NCBI GenBank assembly: GCA_030651575.1
Contig: JAUSFB010000044.1
Coordinates: 186,001 to 250,000 of the forward strand
Source: Phaeospirillum sp.
GTDB taxonomy: Bacteria > Pseudomonadota > Alphaproteobacteria > Rhodospirillales > Magnetospirillaceae
DNA length: 64,000 bases
Direction of reading: 5' to 3'
Both the position numbers and the translations under genes were made by a program. The number at the start of each line of letters is the position of its first letter. Within the stretch, counting starts at the first letter, position 1. This document shows, one piece after another, positions 1-7,926 of the stretch. The notes under the pieces were generated by a model that had not been told where the DNA came from, searched no databases, and saw nothing but the letters and a program-made list of their open reading frames with translations.

Positions 1-413
1 CCAGCTACCGAATAAGCCGCCGCAACCAGTTCGGAGCAAAAATGCTTTCTGCCGGCTTTGGCGAGCCACGGCGCCTTTGTTGCAATTGCGCCACGCATGT
101 CGTACCCGGAGAAAGCCCAGCGCCTTGGCGCTTCGGTAATAACATCAATTTGCGTTCGGCTGAGTAAGTCTGATGGAAGACGCCAGACCTCGAAATCGCG
201 AGGATACTTGGTGACGATGCGGGCCGTTGGGAAAATTATTACACCGCCACTCACAGCTTCCGCTAACTGTCCGTTGCCAATGTACAAGATTGCATGGGAA
301 AATTTGCCATCAAACGCCTTAACAACGGCACTCGCCTTCTCCCGGCCGTTTTCAAGAATGACGTCTCCAGGAAAAAGCTCGCGCTCGTCAAGCTGATACC
401 ACTGTTCAACCAT
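1..413 (-). CDS. Partial YiiX/YaeF-like permuted papain-fold hydrolase (5' part only)
   Basis: An open frame runs from an ATG at 413 off the left edge, giving 137 residues. It is preceded by a purine-rich GGGGGGAG ribosome site. The protein has the layout of the permuted NlpC/P60 (YaeF/YiiX) cysteine hydrolases: GDVIL near residue 16, FSHAILYIG with the candidate catalytic His40, a following Glu52, and FCSELVAAAY with the candidate nucleophile Cys126. The His-before-Cys order is typical of the permuted fold. No signal peptide is visible. The stretch is less GC-rich than the genes to its right, and it lies beyond tnsC. It could therefore be transposon cargo or an old chromosomal gene beside the element. 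The family is fairly sure; the substrate is unknown. Confidence 0.7.
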   Translation of the reverse strand, partial: MVEQWYQLDERELFPGDVILENGREKASAVVKAFDGKFSHAILYIGNGQLAEAVSGGVIIFPTARIVTKYPRDFEVWRLPSDLLSRTQIDVITEAPRRWAFSGYDMRGAIATKAPWLAKAGRKHFCSELVAAAYSVA

Positions 414-582
414 ACTCCCCCCTATCGTCTCACTTGGCATTCGACGAATTGATTCCCGACAATCCACAGCTAAGGCCGCTGCGTTCAACTTCGCTACCGC
501 AGCCCCTTTCGCTCCGGCGCGAGAAGAGCATAAAGCGGGGTTATCTGGTAGTATGAGAGCCAGAGAACTCGCGACATACCTC

Positions 583-1482
583 TTACCTTGCCGCCCGTCT
601 CCTCTCACTCGGCATCGTCCATGGCACCTGATCCAGCGTGCCCATGTCGATAATCTCTCGGCCGGAGTGAATTGACGTCTCAGCGGCGAGAGCCAACAGT
701 TTGCAGGTCTCCCCGGTCAGGCCTTCCGACATGGCGTGGATGCGTCCGATCAGTTCCTTGGAGCGGAAGTCACTCTCCTGCCTCAGCTCCAGACTCTGGG
801 CGTAGCGCGCCACGAACAGGGCGTACTCCCGGCTAACGCTCCAGCGCGGGATGCCGATCGGCTCGAAGCGGTTCCCCAGTTGCTGGTCGGTCTGGAAGAC
901 CCGGACCGCATCCTGAGTGCCCATGGCCACCACGGGAATCTTCAGCTCGTTGCTGAGGCTCTTCAGGCTGTTCAGCACCATGGAGCGCTGATCGACCTTG
1001 CCGATGAGGAAGTTGCTGACCTCGTCGAGGATCAGCACTCGGGTGCCGACGGCGGCCAATAGCTGGAGCAATTGATCCCATTTGGCCTGGGGCCGGGCCG
1101 TCGAACGATAGGGGGCGCCCAGCGATCGCAGGATCGCGTCGTAGAGGCCGCTGATATCGGCATAGGGTGGGGCATGGGCATAAACCACAGGGCGCTTGCC
1201 GAAGTCGGGGCTGTCCTCCGCCGGGCTGTGATCGCGGACGAACTTCTGCGCCAAAGCCGTCTTGCCGTTGTTAGTGTCGCTGTAGATCAGGCTGCATGGC
1301 GGTCGGACCACCTTGGGGTGGTCATAGAGCCAGGCGAGGCGGCCAAGGATCGCTTCGCCCGCCTCGTACGCGACGTAGCGGGGGCTGCGAATGCGGCGGA
1401 TGCGGCCCTCAAGTTCCTCCTGGGGGAAGTCTAGCGGCAACATGGGCGCCGGATTCAGCGCGAACAGATCGGGCGTCACCAT
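583..1482 (-). CDS. tnsC: TnsC/TniB-type AAA+ transposition regulator
   Basis: A 299-residue AAA+ ATPase of the TniB/TnsC family, which links target-site proteins to the transposase. The Walker A motif is SDTNNGKT at residues 68-75, the NNGKT form usual in TniB. Walker B is VLILDE at about 149-154. The length is close to TniB and much shorter than Tn7 TnsC, so C-terminal TnsA/TnsB-contact extensions may be absent. The ATG at 1482 follows GAGGGGGG and overlaps the end of tnsB by 7 bp, indicating translational coupling. It is the last gene of the tniQ-tnsA-tnsB-tnsC unit. Confidence 0.88.
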   Translation of the reverse strand: MVTPDLFALNPAPMLPLDFPQEELEGRIRRIRSPRYVAYEAGEAILGRLAWLYDHPKVVRPPCSLIYSDTNNGKTALAQKFVRDHSPAEDSPDFGKRPVVYAHAPPYADISGLYDAILRSLGAPYRSTARPQAKWDQLLQLLAAVGTRVLILDEVSNFLIGKVDQRSMVLNSLKSLSNELKIPVVAMGTQDAVRVFQTDQQLGNRFEPIGIPRWSVSREYALFVARYAQSLELRQESDFRSKELIGRIHAMSEGLTGETCKLLALAAETSIHSGREIIDMGTLDQVPWTMPSERRRAAR

Positions 1483-3422
1483 TCTTCTACCCCCCTCTTG
1501 ATCTCGGCATCGTCAAAATCGAAATCGTTGGATGTCGGCCTGGGCTTCGGCGGATCGGCTGCCTGGTTGTCGACCACCAGGGCTAGATGACCGTCGCGCC
1601 GCCGCGTGGCCTTGGGCTTCGCCGGCGTTTCCGGTGGTGGGCGCGGCGGATCCAGGGTCAATTCCGCGCGGTGCTTGCCGAGTTCCCGCTTCTTGGCCTG
1701 TTCGCGGCGAGCACGCTTGGTCTTGCGGGCCGCCTCGGTGGTGATGCGGTGCATGTCCTCATAGGCGTCGAAGATCGCCTGTTCGTTCTCCGCGGCCTTG
1801 CCCTGGCGGCGCAGCCAAGTCTCGACCGCCCGATATTCCCACAGCGAGATCGATGGCCGGCCGATGTCGCGGTAGGGAATCTCGACATAGTCGCTGAGCC
1901 TCGGATCGAGGAAGTAGAGCTTGGAGATGTCGGTCGGATCGCGGCGGACCTTGAACTTTCGCCTGCGCCGGCCTTCGTCGGCCCGAACCCACTGGGACAG
2001 CAGCGGATCGCGGTACCAAATCTTGTCCCAGACGATGCCTTCCGGTTGCACCGTGCGCTCGATGAAAGGCAGAAAGTCCAGGCGCAGCCGTCGAGGATTG
2101 GGGATGGGCTCGGGCAGGCCGATGCCCCGAAACCGGTCCGTGCCCATGATGCCGTCGTTCCACCGTGCCAGGGGAGGACAGCCGATCCCGCTGTGGACCT
2201 TGTTGTGGTAGACGCCGACGATGAGGTTCAGTAGCCAGGGGCGCAGGTCCCGCAGCGTCATCTGGGCCTTGGCCTCGGACTTGTATTCGCCGCGTTGCTT
2301 AGGGTTGGAGAAGGTGGCACCGGGAAGGGCATGGACCTTCCTCGCCAGGGTTCCGGCCAGGCGCTCGATATGGCCGCCGTAATGGGGCGTCTTCGGTGGG
2401 CGGAATTCGTAGCGGATATCGTGCTCGTCCAGCGTGTCCTGGATCAGGTAGCTGCGGAAATCCTTGCCGTTGTCGGAATGGATCATGCGGGGCTTCCCCC
2501 AGACCGGCCACTCGCCTTTGACGCCCAGCCGTTCCAGCTCGGCGGCCTTGTCTAGCATCCCGTGACACAGGCAGAGGCCGACGGCGAACGCGCCGGGATT
2601 GTCGAGCGAGATGTGGTAGCCCACCACCATGCGACTGAAGACGTCGATGGCCAGGGTCAGCCACGGACGTCCGATGGGCAGGCGCATCTCCTCGTCGAGC
2701 ACCATGATGTCGAGCAGGGTGTGATCGATCTGCACGACGGAAAGCGGCGCGTCCGCCCCAGGAAAATTGCCCTTCACCGCGCCGAACTTGTCGTGGGCGG
2801 CCTTCTTGCCCTCGCGCCGCAGCACCTTTTCCTTGGGGTCGATGGCCCGCAGCCTGGCACGAACCGTTTCGGCGCAAGGCTTCGACAGATTGACCGCCCG
2901 GCAACGGCGATGAACCTCCAGGATGACCTCCTCGCCGTTGGCCTTCTGCGTGGAGAGGTACTTTCCGTCGATGACGCTGGTGATGATCGCCTCAACCTCG
3001 GGCGACAGGCGTTTGGGCATCTTGCGGCCACGGCGTGAGGGGGCGAGGTCAGTCAGGCGCCGACGGCCTTCGTACCGCTTGATCCAGCGATACAGCGTCG
3101 CCCGTGGCACGCCATGTCGTTCGGCGGCTCGCTGGACATCCTCTTCGCTTCGACGCTCACAACGCACCAACGGCTTGATGATGGCGAAGCGCCGCCTGGC
3201 CTCGGCCAAGTCCTCGGGAGCCAATGCGTCCAAGCTGCGGTCGGCCTGCGCAGACTCGATATCCTTGAGCGATCGCAGCTTGGAGACGGGCACCACTTCC
3301 TTGTCCTGACCATCCCCGGCGTCGAGCAGGACCGAGGATGCCGTCACCGCCTCGACGATGGTGCAGCGCTTGCCGCGCCAGAGAACCGACGCACCGGGCT
3401 GAAAGCTGAATCCATTGCTCAT
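1476..3422 (-). CDS. tnsB: TnsB/TniA-type DDE transposase
   Basis: A 648-residue retroviral-integrase-fold transposase. An N-terminal helix-turn-helix region is visible around residues 70-120 (VPRATLYRWIKRYEGR). The catalytic triad is apparent as D233 (QIDHTLLD), D317 (HSDNGKDF) and E353 (GGHIERLAG), a DD35E spacing. A Mu-type beta-barrel region follows, then a basic tail. In Tn7 relatives TnsB binds the transposon ends and makes the 3' breaks and strand transfers. The ATG at 3422 overlaps the tnsA stop (ATGA) and follows GGAGA. All catalytic residues are present, so it appears intact. Confidence 0.92.
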   Translation of the reverse strand: MSNGFSFQPGASVLWRGKRCTIVEAVTASSVLLDAGDGQDKEVVPVSKLRSLKDIESAQADRSLDALAPEDLAEARRRFAIIKPLVRCERRSEEDVQRAAERHGVPRATLYRWIKRYEGRRRLTDLAPSRRGRKMPKRLSPEVEAIITSVIDGKYLSTQKANGEEVILEVHRRCRAVNLSKPCAETVRARLRAIDPKEKVLRREGKKAAHDKFGAVKGNFPGADAPLSVVQIDHTLLDIMVLDEEMRLPIGRPWLTLAIDVFSRMVVGYHISLDNPGAFAVGLCLCHGMLDKAAELERLGVKGEWPVWGKPRMIHSDNGKDFRSYLIQDTLDEHDIRYEFRPPKTPHYGGHIERLAGTLARKVHALPGATFSNPKQRGEYKSEAKAQMTLRDLRPWLLNLIVGVYHNKVHSGIGCPPLARWNDGIMGTDRFRGIGLPEPIPNPRRLRLDFLPFIERTVQPEGIVWDKIWYRDPLLSQWVRADEGRRRRKFKVRRDPTDISKLYFLDPRLSDYVEIPYRDIGRPSISLWEYRAVETWLRRQGKAAENEQAIFDAYEDMHRITTEAARKTKRARREQAKKRELGKHRAELTLDPPRPPPETPAKPKATRRRDGHLALVVDNQAADPPKPRPTSNDFDFDDAEIKRGVEEW

Positions 3423-4081
3423 GGCCGCTTCTCCTTTGCCAGTGCGACAAGGGTGGTGCTCATGGTCAGGGGACGATCCAGGTCCACGGCCACCTCGAAC
3501 TCCGCCACCATGGTCCAGATGCCGGGCAGAACCTCCGGACGGCTCAAGCCCAGTGCCGCTGCCACCTCATCGGCGAGCGACGCGACATTCTTCTGGCCGC
3601 CTTTTCGCAAGGCCGCGCGCAAGCCGTCCCTCAAACCGGCGGCATTGGAGCGACCTCGGAACGGCAGCAGGAAGGTGGCGTTCTCCAGCCGGGGAGCGCG
3701 GATCTCCAACTCGGTCACCACCTGGAAACGCCAGCCCTGACGTCGGGCATAGGCGCGGGCGGCGGCAAAGCGGCCTTCCAGTTGTCCGGACACCAGCATG
3801 GGGTCGGTGGAGTATTTGATCTCGACAAGGCGCGGTACCGGCCGACCGCCGCGATAGGTCACCAGGAAGTCGGGCACGTAGGAGCGGGCACGACCGTCAG
3901 CATCGTCGTATTCGATCCGCACCGGCTGCTCCTCGACGGTAGCCACGGAGCGATCGAAGCGGCAGAGCAGCGCGAAATCCCGCTCCAGGGTGGATTCCAC
4001 CTGGATGCCGGGCCGCCCCTTTCCCATGGGCACCCGTCCGCTGACACTGCGATAACAAAGACCGATCTTGCGTACAGGCAT
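3419..4081 (-). CDS. tnsA: TnsA-type endonuclease subunit of the heteromeric transposase
   Basis: A 220-residue restriction-endonuclease-fold protein with the TnsA signature: E33 in STLERDF, D71 in YVPDFLV and E87-I-K89 in LVEIKYS. These match the catalytic E-D-(E/Q)xK core that cuts the 5' strands at transposon ends. A longer frame exists upstream, but the ATG at 4081 is preceded by TGGGGGAC and starts 13 bp after the tniQ stop, so this start is preferred. The stop overlaps the tnsB start. The presence of TnsA separates this element from Tn5053-like replicative elements that lack it. Confidence 0.85.
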   Translation of the reverse strand: MPVRKIGLCYRSVSGRVPMGKGRPGIQVESTLERDFALLCRFDRSVATVEEQPVRIEYDDADGRARSYVPDFLVTYRGGRPVPRLVEIKYSTDPMLVSGQLEGRFAAARAYARRQGWRFQVVTELEIRAPRLENATFLLPFRGRSNAAGLRDGLRAALRKGGQKNVASLADEVAAALGLSRPEVLPGIWTMVAEFEVAVDLDRPLTMSTTLVALAKEKRP

Positions 4082-4094
4082 CGAGTGTCCCCCA

Positions 4095-5441
4095 TCACTC
4101 TTCACAACCAACGTTAGCGTCGGGCGTGATTGTGTCGGGATCATGACGATCAAAAGGTGTTTTGGCGGCGCTGAGCCCAAGCGTCCGGCGAAGCAGGGCA
4201 TCCAGCCATGGCCCCACGTCTTCGCCGGCACTATGTGCGGCCCGACGGGCGGCGGCCTTTACCTCGGGCGAGACGCCATCCAGCTTCCAGTACCGTCCCT
4301 TGCCCCAGGGCAGGCCAGAGGCCACGGGCTCGGCCACTCCGCCCATGGAGCCCAGCTTAGTTCCGCACAGGGCGACCAGGTTCCGATGGCTGGCCGACTG
4401 GCCATGACCGTGGAGTATCTGGGCCGCCGCCGATATCTCTTCCGTGGCGTCGCCCTTGTGCGGCTCCTTCAAGTGCCAGTCCACCGCGTGAGCATAGGCG
4501 AAGGGATACTCGCCCACAGGGCGCTTGCGCAGATCAGTGCTGGTCATGCCCACTGCCTTGGCGGCCTCGACGAAGCGATGCGGCCAGTCGGCCAGCAGCC
4601 AGTGCGCCATGGCGACCAGAACGCCTCGAGCGCGCGGGGTCAACAGGGCGCCATCCCGGGCACGGGGAACGGTTTCGGGCCTCACCGACAGGTCTGCCTG
4701 ATGCTCAGCGATCCAGGTTCTGAGTGCGTAGGCGTGCTTGCCGCCGGCGAGAAGGCGGGAGATCAGTGCCAGAATCTCGAGCACCGCGAAGGAATAGACC
4801 GGGCCATAATCGCCGAGGACTCGCCATCCCTCCCGGATCAGGTCCAGCAGATTGCGTTGCACCAAGATCGTGTCAAAAGCCGCTTCATCCCCGGTGAAGT
4901 CGCGGAGATCGGCACCACAGCCCAGACAGCAGATGGTGCCCCGCCCGTCCTGGCGCAGGATGCTGAACGGCTCGGCGCAGATCGGGCAACGGTCCAGCAG
5001 CAGGCGGCCATGGATCGGACAGGTAGTGAAGAAGGAAAGCCGCCAATTGAGGCGCAAGTACGGCTGCGTATCGGCCCGCAGGCACCAGGGGCAGACCTGT
5101 TGGCCGAAACAGCGCCGCCCGCCCTCGCGCCCGGCCGGTGGCAACCAGGCCAGTTTGTTGAGACCATCGTCATGCTCGAACAACCGTCCAGACCAACGGC
5201 GGAAGGTGGAGAGCTTCAGGTCTTCGACAGGGAGTCCCGTCTTGCCCGCCAGCAGGTTCAGCAGGCAGTCGTCGGCATGGCGGTCGAAATCGCGGGGATT
5301 ACGGTCCCCGCCGGGCTGGATGATGCGGTAAAGCTCACCCGGCCGCAGGCCATTGGCGGCGGCGGTTCGGGTAAACCACGAAGACACAGACTCATCGGGC
5401 AACAGCCTGGGATGCCCTGGCCAGCGATCATCGTTGCGCAT
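4095..5441 (-). CDS. tniQ: TniQ/TnsD-family target-selection protein
   Basis: A 448-residue TniQ-family protein. The N-terminal PDESVSSWFTRTA motif is typical, and zinc-binding clusters follow: C117-x2-C120 with C141-x2-H144, then C152-x2-C155 with C172-x2-C175. In Tn7, TnsD is the TniQ protein that recognises a fixed attachment site and recruits TnsC. Here tniQ is the first gene and lies closest to tRNA-Gln, so a tRNA-directed site choice is a reasonable inference. A TTG five codons upstream is possible, but the ATG at 5441 has GGAGG 8 bp ahead and is chosen. Confidence 0.87.
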   Translation of the reverse strand: MRNDDRWPGHPRLLPDESVSSWFTRTAAANGLRPGELYRIIQPGGDRNPRDFDRHADDCLLNLLAGKTGLPVEDLKLSTFRRWSGRLFEHDDGLNKLAWLPPAGREGGRRCFGQQVCPWCLRADTQPYLRLNWRLSFFTTCPIHGRLLLDRCPICAEPFSILRQDGRGTICCLGCGADLRDFTGDEAAFDTILVQRNLLDLIREGWRVLGDYGPVYSFAVLEILALISRLLAGGKHAYALRTWIAEHQADLSVRPETVPRARDGALLTPRARGVLVAMAHWLLADWPHRFVEAAKAVGMTSTDLRKRPVGEYPFAYAHAVDWHLKEPHKGDATEEISAAAQILHGHGQSASHRNLVALCGTKLGSMGGVAEPVASGLPWGKGRYWKLDGVSPEVKAAARRAAHSAGEDVGPWLDALLRRTLGLSAAKTPFDRHDPDTITPDANVGCEE

Positions 5442-5543
5442 CGGCCCAGCCTCCAACCGAAGTGGAGGCCGAAAATCATAGCGCGATTGGCGACCGAGAG
5501 GTGCAGGGCAGAGGACTCATCGGGCTGCGCAGAGGCTTGCGTT

Positions 5544-5613
5544 TCCCTTGATCGAAGGGAGCAGCCTATAGACGAGACGAATCCGAAAATTCCGCTTGGT
5601 TTCGGGATTCGTC
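5544..5613. repeat. Two dyad symmetries upstream of tniQ
   Basis: Two inverted repeats lie 100-170 bp ahead of the tniQ start. One pairs TCCCTT at 5544-5549 with AAGGGA at 5555-5560. The other pairs GACGAATCC-GAAA at 5576-5588 with TTTCGGGATTCGTC at 5600-5613, with one base unpaired. They could be operator sites for the transposition genes, extra TnsB sites or hairpins. The sequence alone does not decide. Confidence 0.5.
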
Positions 5614-5705
5614 ATCGCGTCACCAAATGGCTCCATTCAGGATGCCGCTGAGGCTGCAACCATCTGATTTTACGCAAGTTTCTGCCAAGGACAGAACCCG
5701 AATCC

Positions 5706-5768
5706 ATCCCGCATAAAGCTGGGGCTGTCTCAGATAAAGCCTATGGAATCCCGATTAAAGGCGGAACC
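5706..5768 (-). repeat. Three 21-bp-spaced TnsB-like sites at the transposon end
   Basis: The + strand has ATCCCGCATAAAG at 5706-5718, a weaker GTCTCAGATAAAG at 5727-5739 and ATCCCGATTAAAG at 5748-5760. The spacing is exactly 21 bp each time, in the same orientation. The first and third agree at 11 of 13 positions; the middle one shares mainly the TAAAG core. Regular sites of about 20-22 bp beside a terminus are what TnsB arrays look like in Tn7 relatives. The assignment is inferred. Confidence 0.55.
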
Positions 5769-5801
5769 GACAGTGAGCTTGCTACATAATGCCGAAAAAG
5801 T

Positions 5802-5875
5802 TGGTTGGGGGACTAGGATTCGAACCTAGACTGGCGGAGTCAGAGTCCGCTGTCCTACCGTTAGACGATCCCCCA
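5802..5875 (-). tRNA. tRNA-Gln (anticodon CUG)
   Basis: A complete cloverleaf reads on the - strand from 5875 to 5802. The acceptor arm TGGGGGA pairs with TCCCCCA, the anticodon arm is GCGGA-CTCTGAC-TCCGC with anticodon CTG, the T loop is GGTTCGAATCC, and CCA is encoded at the 3' end. The gene is intact although a Tn7-like module starts about 30 bp beyond its 3' end, so insertion there would not harm it. Confidence 0.96.
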
Positions 5876-6124
5876 CCAGTCTGGCTGGCGGCTTGGTTTT
5901 CCCAGCGGGGTTGCCGCGAGAGGCGCACCTTCTAACACAGCCGTTCGGTCGGATCAATGCCCAAAGCGGGCGATTCTTATTCAGGAGAGAATGGCGAAAA
6001 GGGGGCTGTTCGGCGAGGTGGTGGGAGACCGGGCTTCCCACTGCCCGGTAATCCGGAGTAACATCCGGTGCCTTGGATCACTGCGTGTTGTGCCGTGACC
6101 GGGTTTCGGTTGAGTTTGGTTTTT

Positions 6125-7111
6125 ATGCACACTGTTCCGCTGTACGCCGCGCTTGATCTCGGCACCAACAACTGCCGCATGCTGGTGGCGCGTCCGACCG
6201 CGCGCGGATTTCGGGTGATCGACGCTTTTTCCCGCGTCACCCGGCTGGGTGAGGGTCTGGGGGCCAGCGGTCGCCTGTCCGAGGTGGCGATGGAGCGCAC
6301 CCTGGACGCCCTGGAGGCGTGTGTCATCAAGTTGGAGCGCAATCAAGTCGGCCGCGCCCGTCTGGTTGCCACCGAGGCCTGCCGCCGCGCGGTCAACGGC
6401 CAGGAGTTCACCGCCCGTATTACCAAGCGGACCGGACTGGTTCCCGACATCATTTCTCCGGTCGAGGAGGCGGGGCTGGCCTTGGCCGGCTGTGCCTCGC
6501 TGCTGGATCCCAACATTCCCTGGGCGCTGGTTTTCGACATTGGCGGCGGCTCGACGGAATTGGTCTGGGTGCGCAACTCTGCCGCCGGTCAGACCGTGAT
6601 GGGGGTGCAGTCCATTCCCGCCGGCGTGGTGACTCTGGCCGAGCAATGGGCCGGGGAACTGGGGTGCGGTGTCGGCTACGCCAAAGTGGTCGAGCAGATC
6701 GGCAACGCTTTTCGCCCGTTTGAAAGCCTGCACACCATCTCTTCGCTGATGGGCGGCAGCATGGTGCAGATGCTGGGCACTTCGGGCACGGTAACGACGC
6801 TGGGGGCCTTACATCTGGGGCTGGAGCGTTACGAGCGGTCGCAGGTGGATGGGTTGGATCTGAGCTTTAGCGATATTGCCGCCGTCACCAGCCGTCTGGC
6901 CGCCATGAGCGCCGACGAACGTGCGGCTCATCCCTGCATCGGTTCCGAGCGGGCCGACCTGGTACTGGCGGGATGCGCCATTCTAGAGGCAGTGTGCCGG
7001 CTGTGGCCGCTGGGACGGCTGAGGGTCGCCGACCGCGGTGTGCGCGAGGGTGTGTTGCTGGGCATGATGCGCGACGATGCGCGGGCCGGTGAGGCGGAGC
7101 GGGCATCGTGA
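6125..7111 (+). CDS. Ppx/GppA-family exopolyphosphatase-like phosphatase
   Basis: A 328-residue actin/hexokinase-fold phosphatase. The phosphate-1 loop is YAALDLGTNNCRMLV near the N terminus, and phosphate-2 is VFDIGGGSTELVWV in the middle. It is the short form lacking the C-terminal HD-like domain of E. coli Ppx, common in alphaproteobacteria. The family hydrolyses polyphosphate or pppGpp; the substrate here is not known. The ATG at 6125 is chosen because the conserved region starts just after it; the upstream ATG adds an unconserved stretch. No strong ribosome site is seen. It is followed by rlmE, a common alphaproteobacterial pairing, with a repeat copy between. Confidence 0.85.
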   Translation: MHTVPLYAALDLGTNNCRMLVARPTARGFRVIDAFSRVTRLGEGLGASGRLSEVAMERTLDALEACVIKLERNQVGRARLVATEACRRAVNGQEFTARITKRTGLVPDIISPVEEAGLALAGCASLLDPNIPWALVFDIGGGSTELVWVRNSAAGQTVMGVQSIPAGVVTLAEQWAGELGCGVGYAKVVEQIGNAFRPFESLHTISSLMGGSMVQMLGTSGTVTTLGALHLGLERYERSQVDGLDLSFSDIAAVTSRLAAMSADERAAHPCIGSERADLVLAGCAILEAVCRLWPLGRLRVADRGVREGVLLGMMRDDARAGEAERAS

Positions 7112-7119
7112 GCGAAGCT

Positions 7120-7142
7120 TGCGCCCGCCCGGCGTTTGAGGG
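7120..7142 (+). repeat. Dispersed repeat, copy 1 (23-bp core)
   Basis: The core TGCGCCCGCCCGGCG followed by TTTGAGGG starts 8 bp after the ppx stop codon. It differs at one base from the core of two 30-bp copies after cobS at 40826-40848 and 40930-40952. It lies between two same-strand genes. Confidence 0.7.
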
Positions 7143-7151
7143 TTATGAATA

Positions 7152-7910
7152 ATGAGCGGTATCGGAAAGAAAAAAAGCGGCGGCGGCAACAGGACGACCG
7201 GATCGGTTCCGGGCACCTCGCGCGAGATGACCGTCAAGGTCAAGACCGCCAAACGGCGCAAGCTGTCCTCGACCCTGTGGCTACAGCGTCAGCTTAACGA
7301 TCCCTATGTGCATGAGGCCAAGCGTCAGGGTTTTCGCTCGCGCGCCGCCTTCAAGCTGATCCAGTTGGACGAACGCTTTAATATCCTCAGGCCCGGCCTG
7401 CGGGTGGTGGATCTGGGCGCCGCTCCTGGTGGTTGGACCCAGGTGGCGGTTCAAAAGGTCGGCGGCTTCGGCAAGAAAGGCAGCGCCGTGGTCGGCATGG
7501 ACATCCTGGAATGGGATCCGGTCGCCGGCGCGATCACCCTTCAGGGTGATTTTCTCGCCGACGACGCGCCCGACCGGCTCAAGGAGGCCCTGGGCGGCCC
7601 CGCCGATGTGGTGCTGTCGGATATGGCGGCGCCGACCACCGGCCATCCCTCTACCGACCACCTGCGTATCATCGGCCTGGTCGAGGTGGCGCTGCACTTC
7701 GCGCTGGAGATTTTGACCCCCGGCGGCACCTTCGTGGCCAAGGTATTTCAGGGCGGTACTGAAAAGACCCTTCTCGACCTGTTGAAGAAAAACTTCACCA
7801 GCGTGCGGCACGCCAAACCACCGGCCAGCCGCCAGGGTTCAGCCGAGACCTACGTCGTCGCCATGGGCTTTCGGGGCGAGCGTCCGGAAGACGCCCCGGA
7901 CGCCGAATAA
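7152..7910 (+). CDS. rlmE: 23S rRNA 2'-O-ribose methyltransferase RlmE (FtsJ)
   Basis: A 252-residue Rossmann-fold methyltransferase that modifies U2552 in the A loop of 23S rRNA. The SAM motif is VVDLGAAPGGWTQVA. The K-D-K-E catalytic tetrad is recognisable in SRAAFKL, VVLSDMAAP, FVAKVFQGG and AETYVVAMG. A lysine/arginine-rich N-terminal extension of about 40 residues precedes the conserved WLQRQLNDPYV start, as in other alphaproteobacteria. It follows the ppx-like gene by 40 bp, so co-transcription is likely. It converges on the next gene, with only 16 bp between the stops. Confidence 0.93.
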   Translation: MSGIGKKKSGGGNRTTGSVPGTSREMTVKVKTAKRRKLSSTLWLQRQLNDPYVHEAKRQGFRSRAAFKLIQLDERFNILRPGLRVVDLGAAPGGWTQVAVQKVGGFGKKGSAVVGMDILEWDPVAGAITLQGDFLADDAPDRLKEALGGPADVVLSDMAAPTTGHPSTDHLRIIGLVEVALHFALEILTPGGTFVAKVFQGGTEKTLLDLLKKNFTSVRHAKPPASRQGSAETYVVAMGFRGERPEDAPDAE

Positions 7911-7926
7911 GGCCCCGCCCCCAGGG

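Larger units (their letters stand above)
583..5772 (-). mobile_element. Tn7-like transposition module with one candidate end next to tRNA-Gln
   Basis: Four consecutive leftward genes encode TniQ, TnsA, TnsB and TnsC, the full core of a heteromeric Tn7-like transposase. The right boundary at 5772 is inferred. There the + strand reads ...CCGACA, so inward on the - strand the end begins TGTCGG, matching the TGT start common to Tn7/Tn5053 relatives. Three units spaced 21 bp lie just inside it. The other end lies left of 583 and was not found. No cas genes or CRISPR array are present, so nothing here supports an RNA-guided element. Presence of both TnsA and TnsB predicts cut-and-paste movement. 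Confidence 0.7.

Noticed and set aside
4068-5651. A 527-codon + strand frame opposite tniQ
   Set aside because: The reverse strand encodes TniQ with intact zinc motifs and a good ribosome site; the + frame has no domain.
583-5772. CRISPR-associated transposon
   Set aside because: No cas gene and no CRISPR repeats were seen in the window, so only a protein-targeted Tn7-like element is supported.
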